A stretch of 64,000 nucleotides of DNA from Lelliottia sp. WAP21 (GCF_020532665.2 NZ_JAIWPG020000012.1:78533-142532); one strand, 5' to 3'. Numbered from the stretch's first letter, positions 17,749-31,335 are shown. Numbers and translations are program-made. The notes: generated by a model not told the origin, from the sequence alone.

Positions 17749-19125
17749 ATGAAAGCAGAGAATTCTTCATTTCAGGAACAGCAGCTTGCCCGCGCCCGGC
17801 AGCGTATCAGTATTCGACAGTTACTTAATCGGGATAAAACGCCGCTGGCGATCCTGCTTGCCGCTGCCGTTGTTGGCACGCTTGCGGGGCTGGTGGGTGT
17901 CGCTTTCGAAAAGGCCGTCAATGCCATTCTAAACTGGCGCATTGGTACGGTGGCCTCGGTAGCGGACAGGGGATGGCTGGTGTGGATCCTGGCTTTTGGC
18001 CTGTCAGCGATATTCGCGATGGTGGGCTATTTTTTGGTGCGTAAATTCGCGCCAGAGGCGGGCGGTTCCGGTATTCCCGAAATCGAAGGGGCGCTGGAAG
18101 AGTTGCGTCCGGTGCGCTGGTGGCGCGTGATCCCGGTGAAATTTATCGGCGGCATGGGCACGCTGGGGGCCGGAATGGTGCTGGGACGTGAAGGGCCAAC
18201 GGTACAACTGGGCGGTAACGTGGGGCGCATGGTGGGCGATCTCTTGCGTATGCGCAGCGCGGAGGCACGCCATACGCTGCTGGCGACCGGGGCGGCAGCG
18301 GGTTTATCGGCGGCGTTCAATGCGCCGCTGGCTGGGATCTTGTTTATCATCGAAGAGATGCGCGCCCAGTTTCGCTACAACCTCATTTCGATAAAAGCGG
18401 TGTTTACCGGCGTGATCATGTCGAGCATTGTCTTCCGCCTGTGTAACGGCGAAGGGGCGGTGATCGAAGTCGGTAAGCTGACCAATGCGCCGGTGAATAC
18501 GCTCTGGCTGTATCTGATCCTGGGGATGATTTTTGGCGTGGTCGGCCCGTTGTTTAATGCGCTGATATTGCGCATGCAGGATATGTTTCAGCGTATACAC
18601 GGTGGAAATACCACCCGTTGGGTGCTGGTTGGCGGCGTGCTCGGCGGAATGTGCGGCGTGCTGGGGCTAATCGAACCTAATGCCGCAGGCGGCGGATTTG
18701 CGCTGATCCCTATCGCGGCGGCGGGCAATTTCAGCATTGGCCTGCTTCTGTTTATGTTTATTTCACGTGTGATCACCACCGTGCTCTGTTTCTCCTCCGG
18801 CGCGCCTGGCGGCATTTTTGCGCCGATGCTGGCGCTGGGCACGCTGTTGGGTACCGCATTCGGGATGGCTGCCGCGGTGGGCTTTCCGGCTTATCATCTT
18901 GAGGCGGGTACCTTTGCGATCGCCGGAATGGGGGCATTACTGGCGGCTTCCCTGCGTGCTCCCTTGACGGGGATCGTCCTGGTTCTGGAAATGACAGACA
19001 ATTACCAGCTCATTTTGCCAATGATCATTACCTGCCTCGGCGCGACACTATTGGCACAGTTCCTGGGTGGAAAACCGCTATACTCCACCCTTCTTGCTCG
19101 TACCCTGGCGAAGCAGAATACTTGA
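17749..19125 (+). CDS. clcA: H+/Cl- exchange transporter ClcA
   Basis: Inner-membrane 2Cl-/1H+ antiporter supporting extreme acid resistance by acting as an electrical shunt for amino-acid decarboxylation. 458 residues versus 473 in E. coli. Filter and gating residues keep the E. coli numbering: S107 in GSGIPEIEG, external gate E148 in GREGPT, internal proton glutamate E203 in FIIEEM, then GAPGGIF and the central tyrosine in KPLYS. The shortening is at the cytoplasmic C-terminus, which stops after [10 protein letters not shown] and lacks the last charged residues of the E. coli protein. This should not affect transport. The acid link fits ldcC further on, though they are not co-transcribed. 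Confidence 0.96.
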   Translation: MKAENSSFQEQQLARARQRISIRQLLNRDKTPLAILLAAAVVGTLAGLVGVAFEKAVNAILNWRIGTVASVADRGWLVWILAFGLSAIFAMVGYFLVRKFAPEAGGSGIPEIEGALEELRPVRWWRVIPVKFIGGMGTLGAGMVLGREGPTVQLGGNVGRMVGDLLRMRSAEARHTLLATGAAAGLSAAFNAPLAGILFIIEEMRAQFRYNLISIKAVFTGVIMSSIVFRLCNGEGAVIEVGKLTNAPVNTLWLYLILGMIFGVVGPLFNALILRMQDMFQRIHGGNTTRWVLVGGVLGGMCGVLGLIEPNAAGGGFALIPIAAAGNFSIGLLLFMFISRVITTVLCFSSGAPGGIFAPMLALGTLLGTAFGMAAAVGFPAYHLEAGTFAIAGMGALLAASLRAPLTGIVLVLEMTDNYQLILPMIITCLGATLLAQFLGGKPLYSTLLARTLAKQNT

Positions 19126-19204
19126 ATGAATCACCAGGGTATTAGATAATGAAAAAAAGAATTGGGTGATTTTTACTCAATAGCAGTATTCATGGGAGCA
19201 AAAA

Positions 19205-19549
19205 ATGAGTGATGACGTCGCGCTGCCGTTGCAGTTTACCGAAGCAGCAGCCAACAAAGTGAAAGATCTGATTGCCGACGAAGACAATCCAGAGCTGAAA
19301 CTGCGTGTCTATATTACTGGCGGCGGCTGCAGTGGCTTCCAGTATGGCTTTACCTTCGACGATAAGATCAACGACGGTGACATGACTATCGAAAAACAGG
19401 GTGTGGCGCTGGTCGTTGACCCGATGAGCCTGCAGTATCTGGTCGGCGGTGCGGTGGATTACACCGAAGGTCTGGAAGGTTCTCGCTTCGTGGTGACGAA
19501 CCCGAACGCGAAAAGCACCTGCGGTTGCGGTTCATCTTTCAGTATCTGA
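19205..19549 (+). CDS. erpA: Iron-sulfur cluster insertion protein ErpA
   Basis: A-type carrier that delivers Fe-S clusters to targets such as IspG and respiratory enzymes. 114 residues, as in E. coli. The three cluster ligands are C42 (GGGCSGF), C106 and C108 ([10 protein letters not shown]). GGGAGC is 5 nt before the ATG. Upstream (19126-19204) is a short A+T-rich leader; in E. coli IscR acts on this gene, but I cannot place an IscR box here with confidence. A strong hairpin follows and separates it from yadS on the other strand. Confidence 0.98.
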   Translation: MSDDVALPLQFTEAAANKVKDLIADEDNPELKLRVYITGGGCSGFQYGFTFDDKINDGDMTIEKQGVALVVDPMSLQYLVGGAVDYTEGLEGSRFVVTNPNAKSTCGCGSSFSI

Positions 19550-19559
19550 ATTCTAAAGC

Positions 19560-19590
19560 GGCCTGATGCCTTCATCCACACGGTGAGGGT
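19560..19590. repeat. Degenerate REP-like element
   Basis: The sequence ggcctgatgccttcatccac continuing to acggtgagggt lines up with the 43-bp units of the fhuB-hemL array (ggtttgatgcctttacccac, then ggggagaggg). Lies between the convergent erpA and yadS genes. Confidence 0.45.
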
Positions 19591-19600
19591 GCAGAGACTC

Positions 19601-19628
19601 AAAACGGTAACCCCAGGGTTACCGTTTT
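19601..19628. terminator. Bidirectional terminator between erpA and yadS
   Basis: Perfect 12-bp stem aaaacggtaacc / ggttaccgtttt around loop ccag. The A and T runs at the stem ends serve both directions, ending erpA on the plus strand and yadS-btuF-mtnN on the minus strand. Confidence 0.85.
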
Positions 19629-19632
19629 GCTT

Positions 19633-20259
19633 TCATGCGCGTGGGTTGTCATCCAGCGCAAACGTCGGCAGCTTCAGATGCCAGCGTATCGCCGCCAGGC
19701 GAATCAGTAAGGTGACGACCATACCCATCATAGCGGCGGTTTCCAGTTCCACGCCAAAGGTATAAAACACCGTTGCGTGGACAATGCCGCCAATAATACA
19801 GGCCGTGGCGTAGATTTCGGTTCGCAGGATCATCGGTACTTCACGCGCCAGGATATCGCGAATGATCCCGCCGCCCACGCCGGTTAAGACCCCCATGCAG
19901 ATGGCCACCAGGGGACCGGTGCCCGCCAGAAACGCTTTATTGACTCCAATTCCGACAAAGACCGCAAGACCGACCGCATCCAGCACCGGCAAGATCCATT
20001 TTGGTAACCGGCGAGGCTGGCGAATTAAAACGATCGTCAGCAGACAGGTGACCATTGCGACCACCAGATCGGTGGGATCTCTGACCCAGAATACGGGCCC
20101 GTGATCGAGGGCCATGTCGCGGATCGTCCCCCCGCCCACTGCCGTCACTACGCCCAGCACCAGCACACCAAACGGATCCATCCGTAATTTGCCCGCCAGC
20201 AATACGCCCGAGATGGCAAAAACGGCGGTGCCAAGAATATCCAGCCAGTAAACGAGCAT
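19633..20259 (-). CDS. yadS: TRIC-type membrane protein YadS (UPF0126)
   Basis: Small integral inner-membrane protein of the TRIC/UPF0126 family, about seven predicted transmembrane helices over 208 residues (207 in E. coli). Two tandem UPF0126 halves are visible, each with the glycine-rich signature: GGGTIRD near residue 43 and GGGIIRD near residue 129. Bacterial TRIC homologues form cation-permeable trimers, and E. coli YadS has been linked to glycine uptake; the true substrate is unsettled. It is third gene after mtnN and btuF with an 18-bp gap, so likely the same transcript, as in E. coli. Confidence 0.9.
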   Translation of the reverse strand: MLVYWLDILGTAVFAISGVLLAGKLRMDPFGVLVLGVVTAVGGGTIRDMALDHGPVFWVRDPTDLVVAMVTCLLTIVLIRQPRRLPKWILPVLDAVGLAVFVGIGVNKAFLAGTGPLVAICMGVLTGVGGGIIRDILAREVPMILRTEIYATACIIGGIVHATVFYTFGVELETAAMMGMVVTLLIRLAAIRWHLKLPTFALDDNPRA

Positions 20260-20277
20260 TATGTCATCCCCGAATAA

Positions 20278-21078
20278 TTAGTGACTCTCAGCGAGCGCAG
20301 AGCAGAGTTGTTTTGCGGCGAGGATAATACGCGGGCTTGCTCGTTCAAACCAGTCGTTGTGCAGGGCGATGATCGGAATTTTGAGCTGGGGCTGCCAGAA
20401 CTGTTCGATTTTAGGAATCTCGCCCGGCGAGCCGGCAAACACAATCGCCTGCGGATGGCGTGCCATGACCTGTTCACGGCTCACCTGCGGCCACGGAACG
20501 CGGCTTGCGGCAAAGATATTTTCACCGCCGCACATTTCCAGCACCTGATTTTGAATAGAATCCTTTCCGGTGGTGAATAGCGGCTGGTTGCCAAATTGCA
20601 GGAAGACACGCGTTTTCGTCGGGGTGTCATATTTTGCTTTCAGGGCAGCATATTCGTTACGTAGCTGCTGCGCCGCCTGCCCGGCTTTTTTGGGGTTAGG
20701 GCTGTAGGGAGCGAGCGCATCAAGCGCATCAGCGACCTGTTCAATGCTGAGTGCATCGATCCACATGACCTTTATGCCCAGCGAGGTGAGCTGGTTTACC
20801 TGCCGTTCGGCGTTACCGCCGCGCCAGGCGAGGACCAAATCGGGTTTAAGCGCAACGATGCGCTCCAGATTCATGCCCTGCCAGGTAGAAACCTGTTCGA
20901 TCTGTTTTGCTTCGGGTGGGTAGTCAGAATAGCTGCTGACCGCCACGGGCGTGATCCCGGCGGCGAAGGCCAGCTCTGTATTCGCAGGCGAAAGTGTAAT
21001 GACCCGCGGCGCAGCGAAAAGCCACGCCGGTACAAGCAGAAACAGGGCGGCAAGCGCCCTTATGCCACGGTTACCCAC
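20278..21078 (-). CDS. btuF: Vitamin B12 periplasmic binding protein BtuF
   Basis: Binds cobalamin in the periplasm for the BtuCD importer. 266 residues, exactly the E. coli length, if started at the GTG at 21078, which overlaps the last 8 bases of mtnN. The frame stays open further upstream, but that stretch is an antisense-like reading through mtnN without a signal peptide. The start chosen gives a signal peptide ([17 protein letters not shown]) cleaved before [10 protein letters not shown]. The conserved surface glutamates that dock on BtuC and the pocket segments [10 protein letters not shown] and DWFERASPR are present. Overlap with mtnN implies translational coupling. btuC and btuD are not in the window. 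Confidence 0.94.
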   Translation of the reverse strand: MGNRGIRALAALFLLVPAWLFAAPRVITLSPANTELAFAAGITPVAVSSYSDYPPEAKQIEQVSTWQGMNLERIVALKPDLVLAWRGGNAERQVNQLTSLGIKVMWIDALSIEQVADALDALAPYSPNPKKAGQAAQQLRNEYAALKAKYDTPTKTRVFLQFGNQPLFTTGKDSIQNQVLEMCGGENIFAASRVPWPQVSREQVMARHPQAIVFAGSPGEIPKIEQFWQPQLKIPIIALHNDWFERASPRIILAAKQLCSALAESH

Positions 21079-21769
21079 GCGCCAGTTTCTGCACCAGGGT
21101 TTCGACCATGATGGTGGACTGTTTTGCCGCAACGGCGAGGAACTCATCAAAGCTGAGGTGAGATTGCTGGTCGGCCACGTCAGAGATCGCGCGAACCACC
21201 ACAAAAGGCACGTTAAAGTTATGACAAACGTGCGCAATGGCCGTCGCTTCCATTTCCACGGCAACCGCGTTCGGGAAGTTATGACGGATTTTCGCCAGGC
21301 CCACGGAGCCGTTAATGAAGGCGTCACCGCTGACAATCAGGCCGCGAACGGCATTCAGATTCAGTTCAGCAATGCAGCTTTCGGCAGCGGCAATAAGCGC
21401 GTCATCGGCCTTAAAGCCTGCCGGGCAGCCCGGAAGCTGACCATACTCGTAGCCAAAGGCGGTGACGTCCGCATCGTGATAGCGTGCTTCGTCGGAAACC
21501 ACGATATCGCCCACTTTCAGCGTCGGCGCCAGACCGCCCGCTGAACCGGTATTAACGATTACGTCAGGCTTGCAGCGCTCGAGCAGCAGCGTGGCGCCCA
21601 GCGCAGCAGCGACTTTACCAATGCCAGATTTCAGCAGAGCGACCTCAGTGCCGTTCAGCTGGCCGGTGTAGATCTCACAACCACCCAGAGAGAGGGTCTG
21701 ACGGTTCTCAATTTTGTCACGCAGAAGCGTAACTTCTTCTTCCATTGCACCAATAATGCCGATTTTCAT
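21071..21769 (-). CDS. mtnN: 5'-methylthioadenosine/S-adenosylhomocysteine nucleosidase
   Basis: Hydrolyses MTA, S-adenosylhomocysteine and 5'-deoxyadenosine to adenine plus the sugar, clearing inhibitors of SAM-using enzymes and feeding autoinducer-2 synthesis. 232 residues, as in E. coli. E12 in GAMEEEV, E174 in [11 protein letters not shown] and D197 in RAISDVAD are the catalytic residues. [12 protein letters not shown] is the standard N-terminus. It is first gene of mtnN-btuF-yadS and divergent from dgt across an 82-bp gap that must hold both promoters. Confidence 0.98.
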   Translation of the reverse strand: MKIGIIGAMEEEVTLLRDKIENRQTLSLGGCEIYTGQLNGTEVALLKSGIGKVAAALGATLLLERCKPDVIVNTGSAGGLAPTLKVGDIVVSDEARYHDADVTAFGYEYGQLPGCPAGFKADDALIAAAESCIAELNLNAVRGLIVSGDAFINGSVGLAKIRHNFPNAVAVEMEATAIAHVCHNFNVPFVVVRAISDVADQQSHLSFDEFLAVAAKQSTIMVETLVQKLARG

Positions 21770-21851
21770 AGATTTACTCGCGATGTGCCTTGTTAAGAGG
21801 CATAGTCTATCATGCGCTTAAGGGGAAACGCATTCTCACGCGGGGGAGCAC

Positions 21852-23366
21852 ATGGCACCAATCGATTTTCGCAATAAAATTAACTGGCATCGTCGTTTCC
21901 GTTCTCCGCAAGGAGAGAAGAGTGAACATGAGATCCTGCGCATTTTTGAAAGCGATCGCGGGCGCATCATTAACTCTCCGGCGATTCGTCGCCTGCAGCA
22001 AAAAACGCAGGTCTTTCCGCTGGAGCGAAATGCCGCCGTGCGAACGCGTTTAACGCATTCCCTGGAAGTGCAGCAGGTCGGGCGCTATATCGCCAAAGAA
22101 ATTTTAAGCCGCCTTAAAGAGCAGCGTTTGCTGGAAACCTACGGGCTGGATGAACTCACCGGGCCGTTTGAGAGCATCGTCGAGATGGCCTGCCTGATGC
22201 ATGACATCGGCAATCCCCCCTTTGGTCATTTTGGTGAGGCGGCAATTAACGACTGGTTTAAACAGCGGCTGTTTCCCTCCGATGCGGCCAGTCAGCCGTT
22301 GAGTGACGATCGCTGCGTGGTCAGAGATTTGCGGCTGCGGGAAGGGGAAGAGGCACTCAATGATCTGCGGCGCAAGGTGCGTCAGGATCTGTGCCATTTC
22401 GAAGGGAATGCACAAGGCATCCGCCTGGTGCACTCCCTGATGAGGATGAACCTCACGTGGGCGCAGGTGGGCTGTATTTTAAAATATACCCGTCCGGCAT
22501 GGTGGGCAGGCGACCCACCCGAATCACACAGCTATTTAATGAAAAAACCGGGCTATTATCTTTCTGAAGAGCGTTATATCGAAAGGCTGCGTCAGGAACT
22601 GTCGTTGACGCCGCACGGACGTTTTCCGCTCACCTGGATAATGGAAGCAGCGGATGATATTTCCTATTGTGTGGCCGATCTGGAAGATGCCGTTGAAAAA
22701 AGAATATTCAGCGTAGAGGAGCTGTATCAGCATCTTTACGACGCCTGGGGCACGCATGAAAAAGGGTCTCTGTTTTCGCAGGTTGTGGAAAATGCCTGGG
22801 ATAAGTCACGTTCAAATACGCTGAGTCGCAGTACCGAAGATCAGTTCTTTATGTATTTGCGCGTCAACACCCTCAATAAACTGGTGCCCTATGCGGCGTC
22901 ACGGTTTATTGAAAATCTGCCGATGATATTCAGCGGCGAGTTTAATCATGCGCTGCTGGAGGATGACAGCAGTTATAGTCAACTGCTTGAGTTGTATAAA
23001 AACGTCGCCGTTCATCATGTCTTCAGCCATCCGGATGTCGAACAACTGGAGCTTCAGGGGTATCGCGTTATTTCCGGGTTGCTGGATATTTATCAGCCTC
23101 TGCTGCAATTATCCATTGAGGAATTTACGGATATCGTGAAACACGATCGGGTAAAACGCTTGCCGATTGCCTCGCGATTATTTCAGAAGCTGTCAACACG
23201 CCATCGGCTTGCCTACGTCGAGGCCGTGAGTAAAATTGATAAAAATTCCACCCAGTGGCCCGTTCTGGAATATTACTATCGCTGTCGCCTTATTCAGGAC
23301 TATATCAGCGGGATGACAGATCTGTATGCCTGGGATGAATACCGCAAACTGATGGCCGTTGAATAA
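21852..23366 (+). CDS. dgt: Deoxyguanosine triphosphate triphosphohydrolase
   Basis: Cleaves dGTP to deoxyguanosine and tripolyphosphate, influencing dNTP balance and mutation rate; a cytoplasmic hexamer. 504 residues versus 505 in E. coli. The HD-domain metal ligands are readable: H69 in RLTHSLE, H117-D118 in [16 protein letters not shown] and the later Asp in [20 protein letters not shown] is 5 nt before the ATG at 21852. The intergenic region after it carries the degP control sites. Confidence 0.97.
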   Translation: MAPIDFRNKINWHRRFRSPQGEKSEHEILRIFESDRGRIINSPAIRRLQQKTQVFPLERNAAVRTRLTHSLEVQQVGRYIAKEILSRLKEQRLLETYGLDELTGPFESIVEMACLMHDIGNPPFGHFGEAAINDWFKQRLFPSDAASQPLSDDRCVVRDLRLREGEEALNDLRRKVRQDLCHFEGNAQGIRLVHSLMRMNLTWAQVGCILKYTRPAWWAGDPPESHSYLMKKPGYYLSEERYIERLRQELSLTPHGRFPLTWIMEAADDISYCVADLEDAVEKRIFSVEELYQHLYDAWGTHEKGSLFSQVVENAWDKSRSNTLSRSTEDQFFMYLRVNTLNKLVPYAASRFIENLPMIFSGEFNHALLEDDSSYSQLLELYKNVAVHHVFSHPDVEQLELQGYRVISGLLDIYQPLLQLSIEEFTDIVKHDRVKRLPIASRLFQKLSTRHRLAYVEAVSKIDKNSTQWPVLEYYYRCRLIQDYISGMTDLYAWDEYRKLMAVE

Positions 23367-23378
23367 TTCCTGAGTTTT

Positions 23379-23396
23379 GTAAAGACGACCAATAAA
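23379..23396 (+). promoter_or_regulatory. Candidate CpxR box of degP
   Basis: GTAAA at 23379-23383 followed after 8 nt by ATAAA (23392-23396), one mismatch from the GTAAA-N(4-8)-GTAAA CpxR consensus. It sits about 30 bp upstream of the sigmaE promoter of degP, where E. coli has its Cpx site. This would couple degP to envelope stress sensed by NlpE-CpxA. Confidence 0.55.
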
Positions 23397-23424
23397 TTTT
23401 TACTTTTTCTATAAAGTTAAGCCT

Positions 23425-23452
23425 GGAACTAAGCGGTATAAAACGAATCTGA
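23425..23452 (+). promoter_or_regulatory. Candidate sigmaE promoter of degP
   Basis: GGAACTA (-35, consensus GGAACTT) is separated by exactly 16 nt from TCTGA (-10, consensus). Position and sequence match the known E. coli degP sigmaE promoter. Confidence 0.8.
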
Positions 23453-23496
23453 GTTACACAGCAATTTTGCGTCATCTGTAAATCGAGATTGAAAAC

Positions 23497-24933
23497 ATGA
23501 AAAAAACCACATTAGCAATGAGTGCACTGGCTCTGAGTTTAGGTTTGGCGCTGTCTCCTCTGGCTGCGAACGCAGCAGAGACCGCATCTTCGGCCACGAC
23601 CGCGCAGCAGATGCCGAGCCTGGCCCCGATGCTCGAAAAAGTGATGCCATCGGTGGTGAGTATCAACGTTGAAGGCAGTACAGCGGTAAATACGCCGCGT
23701 ATGCCGCGTAATTTCCAGCAGTTCTTCGGTGACAATTCACCGTTCTGCCAGGACGGTTCTCCGTTCCAGAGTTCACCGTTCTGTCAGGGTGGCGGACCGG
23801 GTGATGGCGGCCAGGGCGGCGGCCAGCAGCAAAAATTCATGGCGCTGGGTTCTGGCGTGATCATTGACGCGGCGAAAGGCTATGTCGTCACCAATAACCA
23901 CGTGGTCGACAATGCGAGCACCATTAAAGTCCAGTTGAGCGACGGGCGTAAATTTGATGCCAAAGTGGTCGGGAAAGATCCGCGCTCTGACATCGCGCTG
24001 ATTCAGATTCAGGATCCGAAAAACCTGACGGCGATTAAGCTGGCCGACTCCGACGCCCTGCGCGTGGGGGATTATACGGTTGCCATCGGTAACCCATTCG
24101 GTCTGGGCGAGACGGTTACCTCGGGTATCGTCTCGGCGCTGGGTCGTAGTGGCCTGAATGCTGAAAACTACGAAAACTTTATCCAGACGGATGCCGCAAT
24201 TAACCGGGGTAACTCCGGTGGTGCGCTGGTCAACCTGAATGGCGAACTGATTGGTATCAACACGGCGATCCTGGCACCCGACGGCGGTAACATTGGTATC
24301 GGCTTTGCGATCCCAAGCAACATGGTGAAAAACCTGACCGCGCAGATGGTGCAGTATGGCCAGGTGAAACGCGGTGAACTGGGTATCCTGGGGACCGAAC
24401 TGAACTCTGAGCTGGCAAAAGCGATGAAGGTCGATGCGCAGCGCGGCGCGTTCGTCAGCCAGGTTATGCCGAACTCGTCTGCGGCTAAAGCAGGCATTAA
24501 AGCGGGTGATGTGATTACCACGCTGAACGGTAAACCGATCAGCAGCTTCGCCGCCTTGCGTGCTGAAGTCGGCTCTATGCCGGTGGGCAGTAAAGTGTCG
24601 CTTGGCCTGCTGCGTGACGGCAAACCGGTGAACGTCAGCCTTGAATTGCAGCAGAGCAGCCAGACCCAGGTTGACTCCAGCTCCATCTTCAGCGGCATCG
24701 AAGGTGCAGACATGAGCAACAAAGGGGCCGATAAAGGTGTGGTGGTGAGCGAAGTGAAAGCGAACTCACCGGCGGCCCGAATTGGCCTGAAAAAAGGCGA
24801 TGTCATTATCGGTGCGAACCAGCAGCCGGTGAAAAACATTGCTGAGCTGCGTAAAATTCTCGACAGTAAACCGGCCGTGCTTGCGCTGAATATCCAGCGT
24901 GGTGACACGTCGCTTTATCTCCTGATGCAGTAA
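23497..24933 (+). CDS. degP: Periplasmic serine protease/chaperone DegP (Do, HtrA)
   Basis: Degrades or refolds misfolded envelope proteins, forming cage-like oligomers in the periplasm. 478 residues versus 474 in E. coli. Signal peptide cleaved after AANA. Catalytic triad in precursor numbering: H135 (TNNHVVD), D165 (SDIALIQ) and S240 (GNSGGAL). The LA loop holds two cysteines (PFCQDG, PFCQGG) and is glycine/glutamine-rich, slightly longer than in E. coli. Two PDZ domains follow (about 285-370 and 390-475; GVVVSEVKANSPAARIGLKKGD). Regulated by sigmaE and probably CpxR. Works with BamA, Skp and RseP encoded downstream. A strong terminator follows. Confidence 0.98.
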   Translation: MKKTTLAMSALALSLGLALSPLAANAAETASSATTAQQMPSLAPMLEKVMPSVVSINVEGSTAVNTPRMPRNFQQFFGDNSPFCQDGSPFQSSPFCQGGGPGDGGQGGGQQQKFMALGSGVIIDAAKGYVVTNNHVVDNASTIKVQLSDGRKFDAKVVGKDPRSDIALIQIQDPKNLTAIKLADSDALRVGDYTVAIGNPFGLGETVTSGIVSALGRSGLNAENYENFIQTDAAINRGNSGGALVNLNGELIGINTAILAPDGGNIGIGFAIPSNMVKNLTAQMVQYGQVKRGELGILGTELNSELAKAMKVDAQRGAFVSQVMPNSSAAKAGIKAGDVITTLNGKPISSFAALRAEVGSMPVGSKVSLGLLRDGKPVNVSLELQQSSQTQVDSSSIFSGIEGADMSNKGADKGVVVSEVKANSPAARIGLKKGDVIIGANQQPVKNIAELRKILDSKPAVLALNIQRGDTSLYLLMQ

Positions 24934-24940
24934 TGCCTTT

Positions 24941-24972
24941 CGCCCCTGCTTTCTGCGAGCAGGGGCGTTTTC
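24941..24972 (+). terminator. Intrinsic terminator of degP
   Basis: Stem cgcccctgc / gcaggggcg with a 9-nt loop, followed by TTTT and a T-rich tail. Confidence 0.85.
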
Positions 24973-25086
24973 CTTTTCTGTGACCCTTCCCACAAGTCCA
25001 TACTTCTTCGCCCGTCTTTGTGCAGATGCACAATGCAGCCCCGATCGAACTCCCCTATATTTTAGCTCTGCTTAGAGGAGGGTTGC

Positions 25087-26244
25087 ATGGCTGGCTGGCA
25101 TCTTGATACCAACATGGCACAGGATATCGTGGCGCGAACCATGCGCATTATCGATACCAATATCAACGTCATGGACGCCCGAGGGCGCATTATTGGCAGT
25201 GGCGATCGGGAACGCATTGGGGAATTGCACGAAGGAGCCTTACTGGTGCTCTCCCAGGGGCGGGTGGTCGATATTGATGACGCGGTCGCGAAACACCTTC
25301 ACGGCGTGCGTCAGGGGATCAATTTACCGTTGCGTCTGGAGGGCGAAATTGTCGGCGTGATTGGCCTGACCGGTGAGCCCGAGTCTCTGCGTAAATACGG
25401 TGAACTGGTCTGCATGACGGCCGAGATGATGCTTGAGCAGTCGCGTTTGATGCATTTGCTGGCACAGGACAGCCGCCTGCGCGAAGAGCTGGTGATGAAC
25501 CTGATTCAGGCCGAAGAGCATACGCCCGCCTTAACCGAATGGGCGCAACGTCTGGGCATCGATCTGAATCAGCCGCGTGTGGTGGCGATGATCGAGGTGG
25601 ACAGCGGGCAGCTCGGCGTGGACAGCGCGATGGCGGAATTACAGCAGTTGCAAAATGCGCTGGCGACGCCGGAGCGCAATAATCTGGTGGCGATAGTGTC
25701 GTTAACCGAAATGGTGGTGCTGAAGCCCGCGCTGAACCAGTTTGGACGCTGGGATGCTGAAGATCACCGTCGGCGCGTCGAACAGTTGATTGCCCGCATG
25801 AAGGAGAACGGTCAGCTGCGTTTTCGCGTCGCGTTGGGCAATTATTTCACCGGACCTGGCAGCATTGCCCGCTCATGGCGTACGGCGCGCACCACGATGA
25901 TGGTGGGTAAGCAGCGCATGCCGGAAAGTCGGGGCTACTTTTATCAGGATCTGATGCTTCCCGTGTTGCTCGACAGTTTGCGCGGAGGCTGGCAGGCTAA
26001 CGAGCTGGCGCGTCCGCTGGTGCGGCTTAAGGCGATGGACAACAATGGTTTACTGCGAAGAACGTTGCAGGCGTGGTTTCGTCATAACGTGCAGCCGCTG
26101 GCGACATCCAAAGCGCTTTTTATTCATCGCAACACGCTGGAGTATCGGCTGAACCGCATTTCAGAATTGACCGGGCTGGATTTAGGCAATTTCGACGACA
26201 GATTACTGCTGTATGTGGCGCTTCAGTTAGATGAGCAGAGATGA
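25087..26244 (+). CDS. cdaR: Carbohydrate diacid regulator CdaR (SdaR)
   Basis: Transcription activator of the D-glucarate, D-galactarate and D-glycerate use genes in E. coli. 385 residues, same as E. coli. An N-terminal sugar-diacid sensing domain (about 5-135) and a central GGDEF-like region precede a C-terminal PucR-type helix-turn-helix (about 335-370, HRNTLEYRLNRISELTG). The start at 25087 has a strong GAGGAGG. It is a single-gene unit. Target operons (gar, gud) are outside the window. Confidence 0.96.
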   Translation: MAGWHLDTNMAQDIVARTMRIIDTNINVMDARGRIIGSGDRERIGELHEGALLVLSQGRVVDIDDAVAKHLHGVRQGINLPLRLEGEIVGVIGLTGEPESLRKYGELVCMTAEMMLEQSRLMHLLAQDSRLREELVMNLIQAEEHTPALTEWAQRLGIDLNQPRVVAMIEVDSGQLGVDSAMAELQQLQNALATPERNNLVAIVSLTEMVVLKPALNQFGRWDAEDHRRRVEQLIARMKENGQLRFRVALGNYFTGPGSIARSWRTARTTMMVGKQRMPESRGYFYQDLMLPVLLDSLRGGWQANELARPLVRLKAMDNNGLLRRTLQAWFRHNVQPLATSKALFIHRNTLEYRLNRISELTGLDLGNFDDRLLLYVALQLDEQR

Positions 26245-26292
26245 GTGAAAGGCGACCCAATATTCTTCTCCGCGGAGAAAGGGCAGTCACTA

Positions 26293-26319
26293 AAAACGGC
26301 AATCACAGATTGCCGTTTT
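26293..26319. terminator. Bidirectional terminator between cdaR and yaeH
   Basis: Perfect 12-bp stem aaaacggcaatc / gattgccgtttt around loop aca; flanking A and T runs serve the convergent genes on both strands. Confidence 0.85.
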
Positions 26320-26323
26320 GCGT

Positions 26324-26710
26324 TTATTTGCGGGTGAGCTTTTCAAGATCGGCTTCGATCTCGCTGATTTTGTGGGTCACGACGCTTTCAAGGTGACGCA
26401 GGTCATCCAGAATCTTACGTTTGAGATCGACTTCAGTGCGATCGCGCTGGCAAATCTGATCGAGCTCGTCGATCACATAGCGCAGATTCGGGCTGATCTC
26501 CTGAACCTCTTTGTACCCCTGGCCGACACCATCAGCGACGACGGTCTTGCGTTGACGCGGGTATTTGAACTTCACGCTTTTGGCGAAGAATTCCCCTTTG
26601 TCCTTGTGGAAATAGATCTTCAGGATATCGTTGTTCGCTTCCTGGCGGAGGCTATAACGATCAATTTCATCAGGATTGGTAATGCCCAGACTTTTCAGAT
26701 TATCGTACAT
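26324..26710 (-). CDS. yaeH: Conserved hypothetical protein YaeH (UPF0325)
   Basis: 128-residue soluble protein matching E. coli YaeH along its whole length ([13 protein letters not shown] start, EKLTRK end). UPF0325 family, no known function. The second half is rich in charged residues and predicted helical ([18 protein letters not shown]), possibly a coiled coil. I placed the start at MYDN (26710) to agree with the E. coli length; an in-frame ATG at 26734 would add eight poorly conserved residues. Separated from dapD by the dapD terminator, so probably its own transcript. Confidence 0.92.
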   Translation of the reverse strand: MYDNLKSLGITNPDEIDRYSLRQEANNDILKIYFHKDKGEFFAKSVKFKYPRQRKTVVADGVGQGYKEVQEISPNLRYVIDELDQICQRDRTEVDLKRKILDDLRHLESVVTHKISEIEADLEKLTRK

Positions 26711-26785
26711 AGCGGTACCCTTTGAGCTCAACATAACCTTTGAATAATTAACGAAAAAATCTAATTTCGCTAGCCCCGGATATAA

Positions 26786-26811
26786 AAAAAGCGGGGTAGC
26801 CCCCGCTTTTT
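26786..26811 (-). terminator. Intrinsic terminator of dapD
   Basis: Stem gcgggg / ccccgc extended by A/T pairs, loop tagc. Read on the minus strand it ends in a run of T (the A run at 26784-26790). Confidence 0.85.
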
Positions 26812-26822
26812 GTTATTCCCGA

Positions 26823-27647
26823 TTAATCGATGGTACGCAGCAGTTCGTTAATACCGACTTTGCCGCGGGTTTTCGCATCGACTTTCTTCACAATAACCGC
26901 ACAGTACAGGCTGTATTTGCCATCCTTCGAAGGCAGGTTGCCGGAAACGACCACCGAACCTGCCGGTACACGACCATAATGCACTTCGCCGGTTTCACGA
27001 TCGTAAATACGGGTGCTCTGGCCGATGTAAACGCCCATTGAAATCACGGAGCCTTCTTCAACAATCACGCCTTCTACCACTTCGGAGCGTGCGCCGATGA
27101 AGCAGTTATCTTCAATGATGGTTGGGTTAGCCTGAAGGGGTTCCAGAACGCCACCAATACCAACGCCGCCAGACAGGTGAACGTTTTTACCAATCTGCGC
27201 GCAAGAACCGACCGTTGCCCAGGTATCGACCATGGTGCCTTCGTCGACGTATGCACCGATGTTGACATAAGAAGGCATCAACACGGTATTACGTGCGATA
27301 TACGCGCCTTGACGAACGGCCGCAGGCGGCACGACGCGGAAACCTTCTTTCTGGAAACGCGCTTCGTCATAGTCGGCGAATTTCATTGGGACTTTATCGA
27401 AGTAGCGGCTTTCTGCGCCATCGATAACCTGGTTATCGTTAATGCGGAAGGAGAGCAGCACGGCCTTCTTCAGCCACTGGTGAGTTACCCACTGGCCGTC
27501 AATTTTTTCTGCAACACGCAGTGCGCCGGAATCAAGCAGAGAAATAACCTGATTCACCGCTTCGCGGGTAACGGTATCTGCATTTGCCGGGGTGATTTCG
27601 GCGCGGCGCTCAAAAGCGGACTCAATAACGTTCTGTAACTGCTGCAT
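26823..27647 (-). CDS. dapD: Tetrahydrodipicolinate N-succinyltransferase
   Basis: Transfers succinyl from succinyl-CoA to tetrahydrodipicolinate in the lysine/meso-diaminopimelate pathway, and so supplies peptidoglycan precursors. 274 residues, as in E. coli. A helical N-terminal domain (about 1-100) precedes a left-handed beta-helix made of hexapeptide repeats ([37 protein letters not shown]). It is 34 bp downstream of glnD on the same strand but has its own RBS. Confidence 0.98.
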   Translation of the reverse strand: MQQLQNVIESAFERRAEITPANADTVTREAVNQVISLLDSGALRVAEKIDGQWVTHQWLKKAVLLSFRINDNQVIDGAESRYFDKVPMKFADYDEARFQKEGFRVVPPAAVRQGAYIARNTVLMPSYVNIGAYVDEGTMVDTWATVGSCAQIGKNVHLSGGVGIGGVLEPLQANPTIIEDNCFIGARSEVVEGVIVEEGSVISMGVYIGQSTRIYDRETGEVHYGRVPAGSVVVSGNLPSKDGKYSLYCAVIVKKVDAKTRGKVGINELLRTID

Positions 27648-27681
27648 CGTTTTACTCTTTCCATTTCTCTAAAAAAACACG

Positions 27682-31214
<3,533 letters not shown>

Positions 31215-31335
31215 GTAATCTGTCCGTTGGTGTCGATTTTTTCGACAATACTAGTCTAAGTGCTGTCAATGGTAACAGTCTGGCGCACCCCCTGCCAAAT
31301 TGAGAATCGTTAACAGCACAGAGAGCCAACATTAA

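Noticed and set aside
21079..21336. Longer N-terminus for BtuF read through mtnN
   Set aside because: It would place 86 residues without conservation before the signal peptide; the GTG at 21078 restores the E. coli length exactly.
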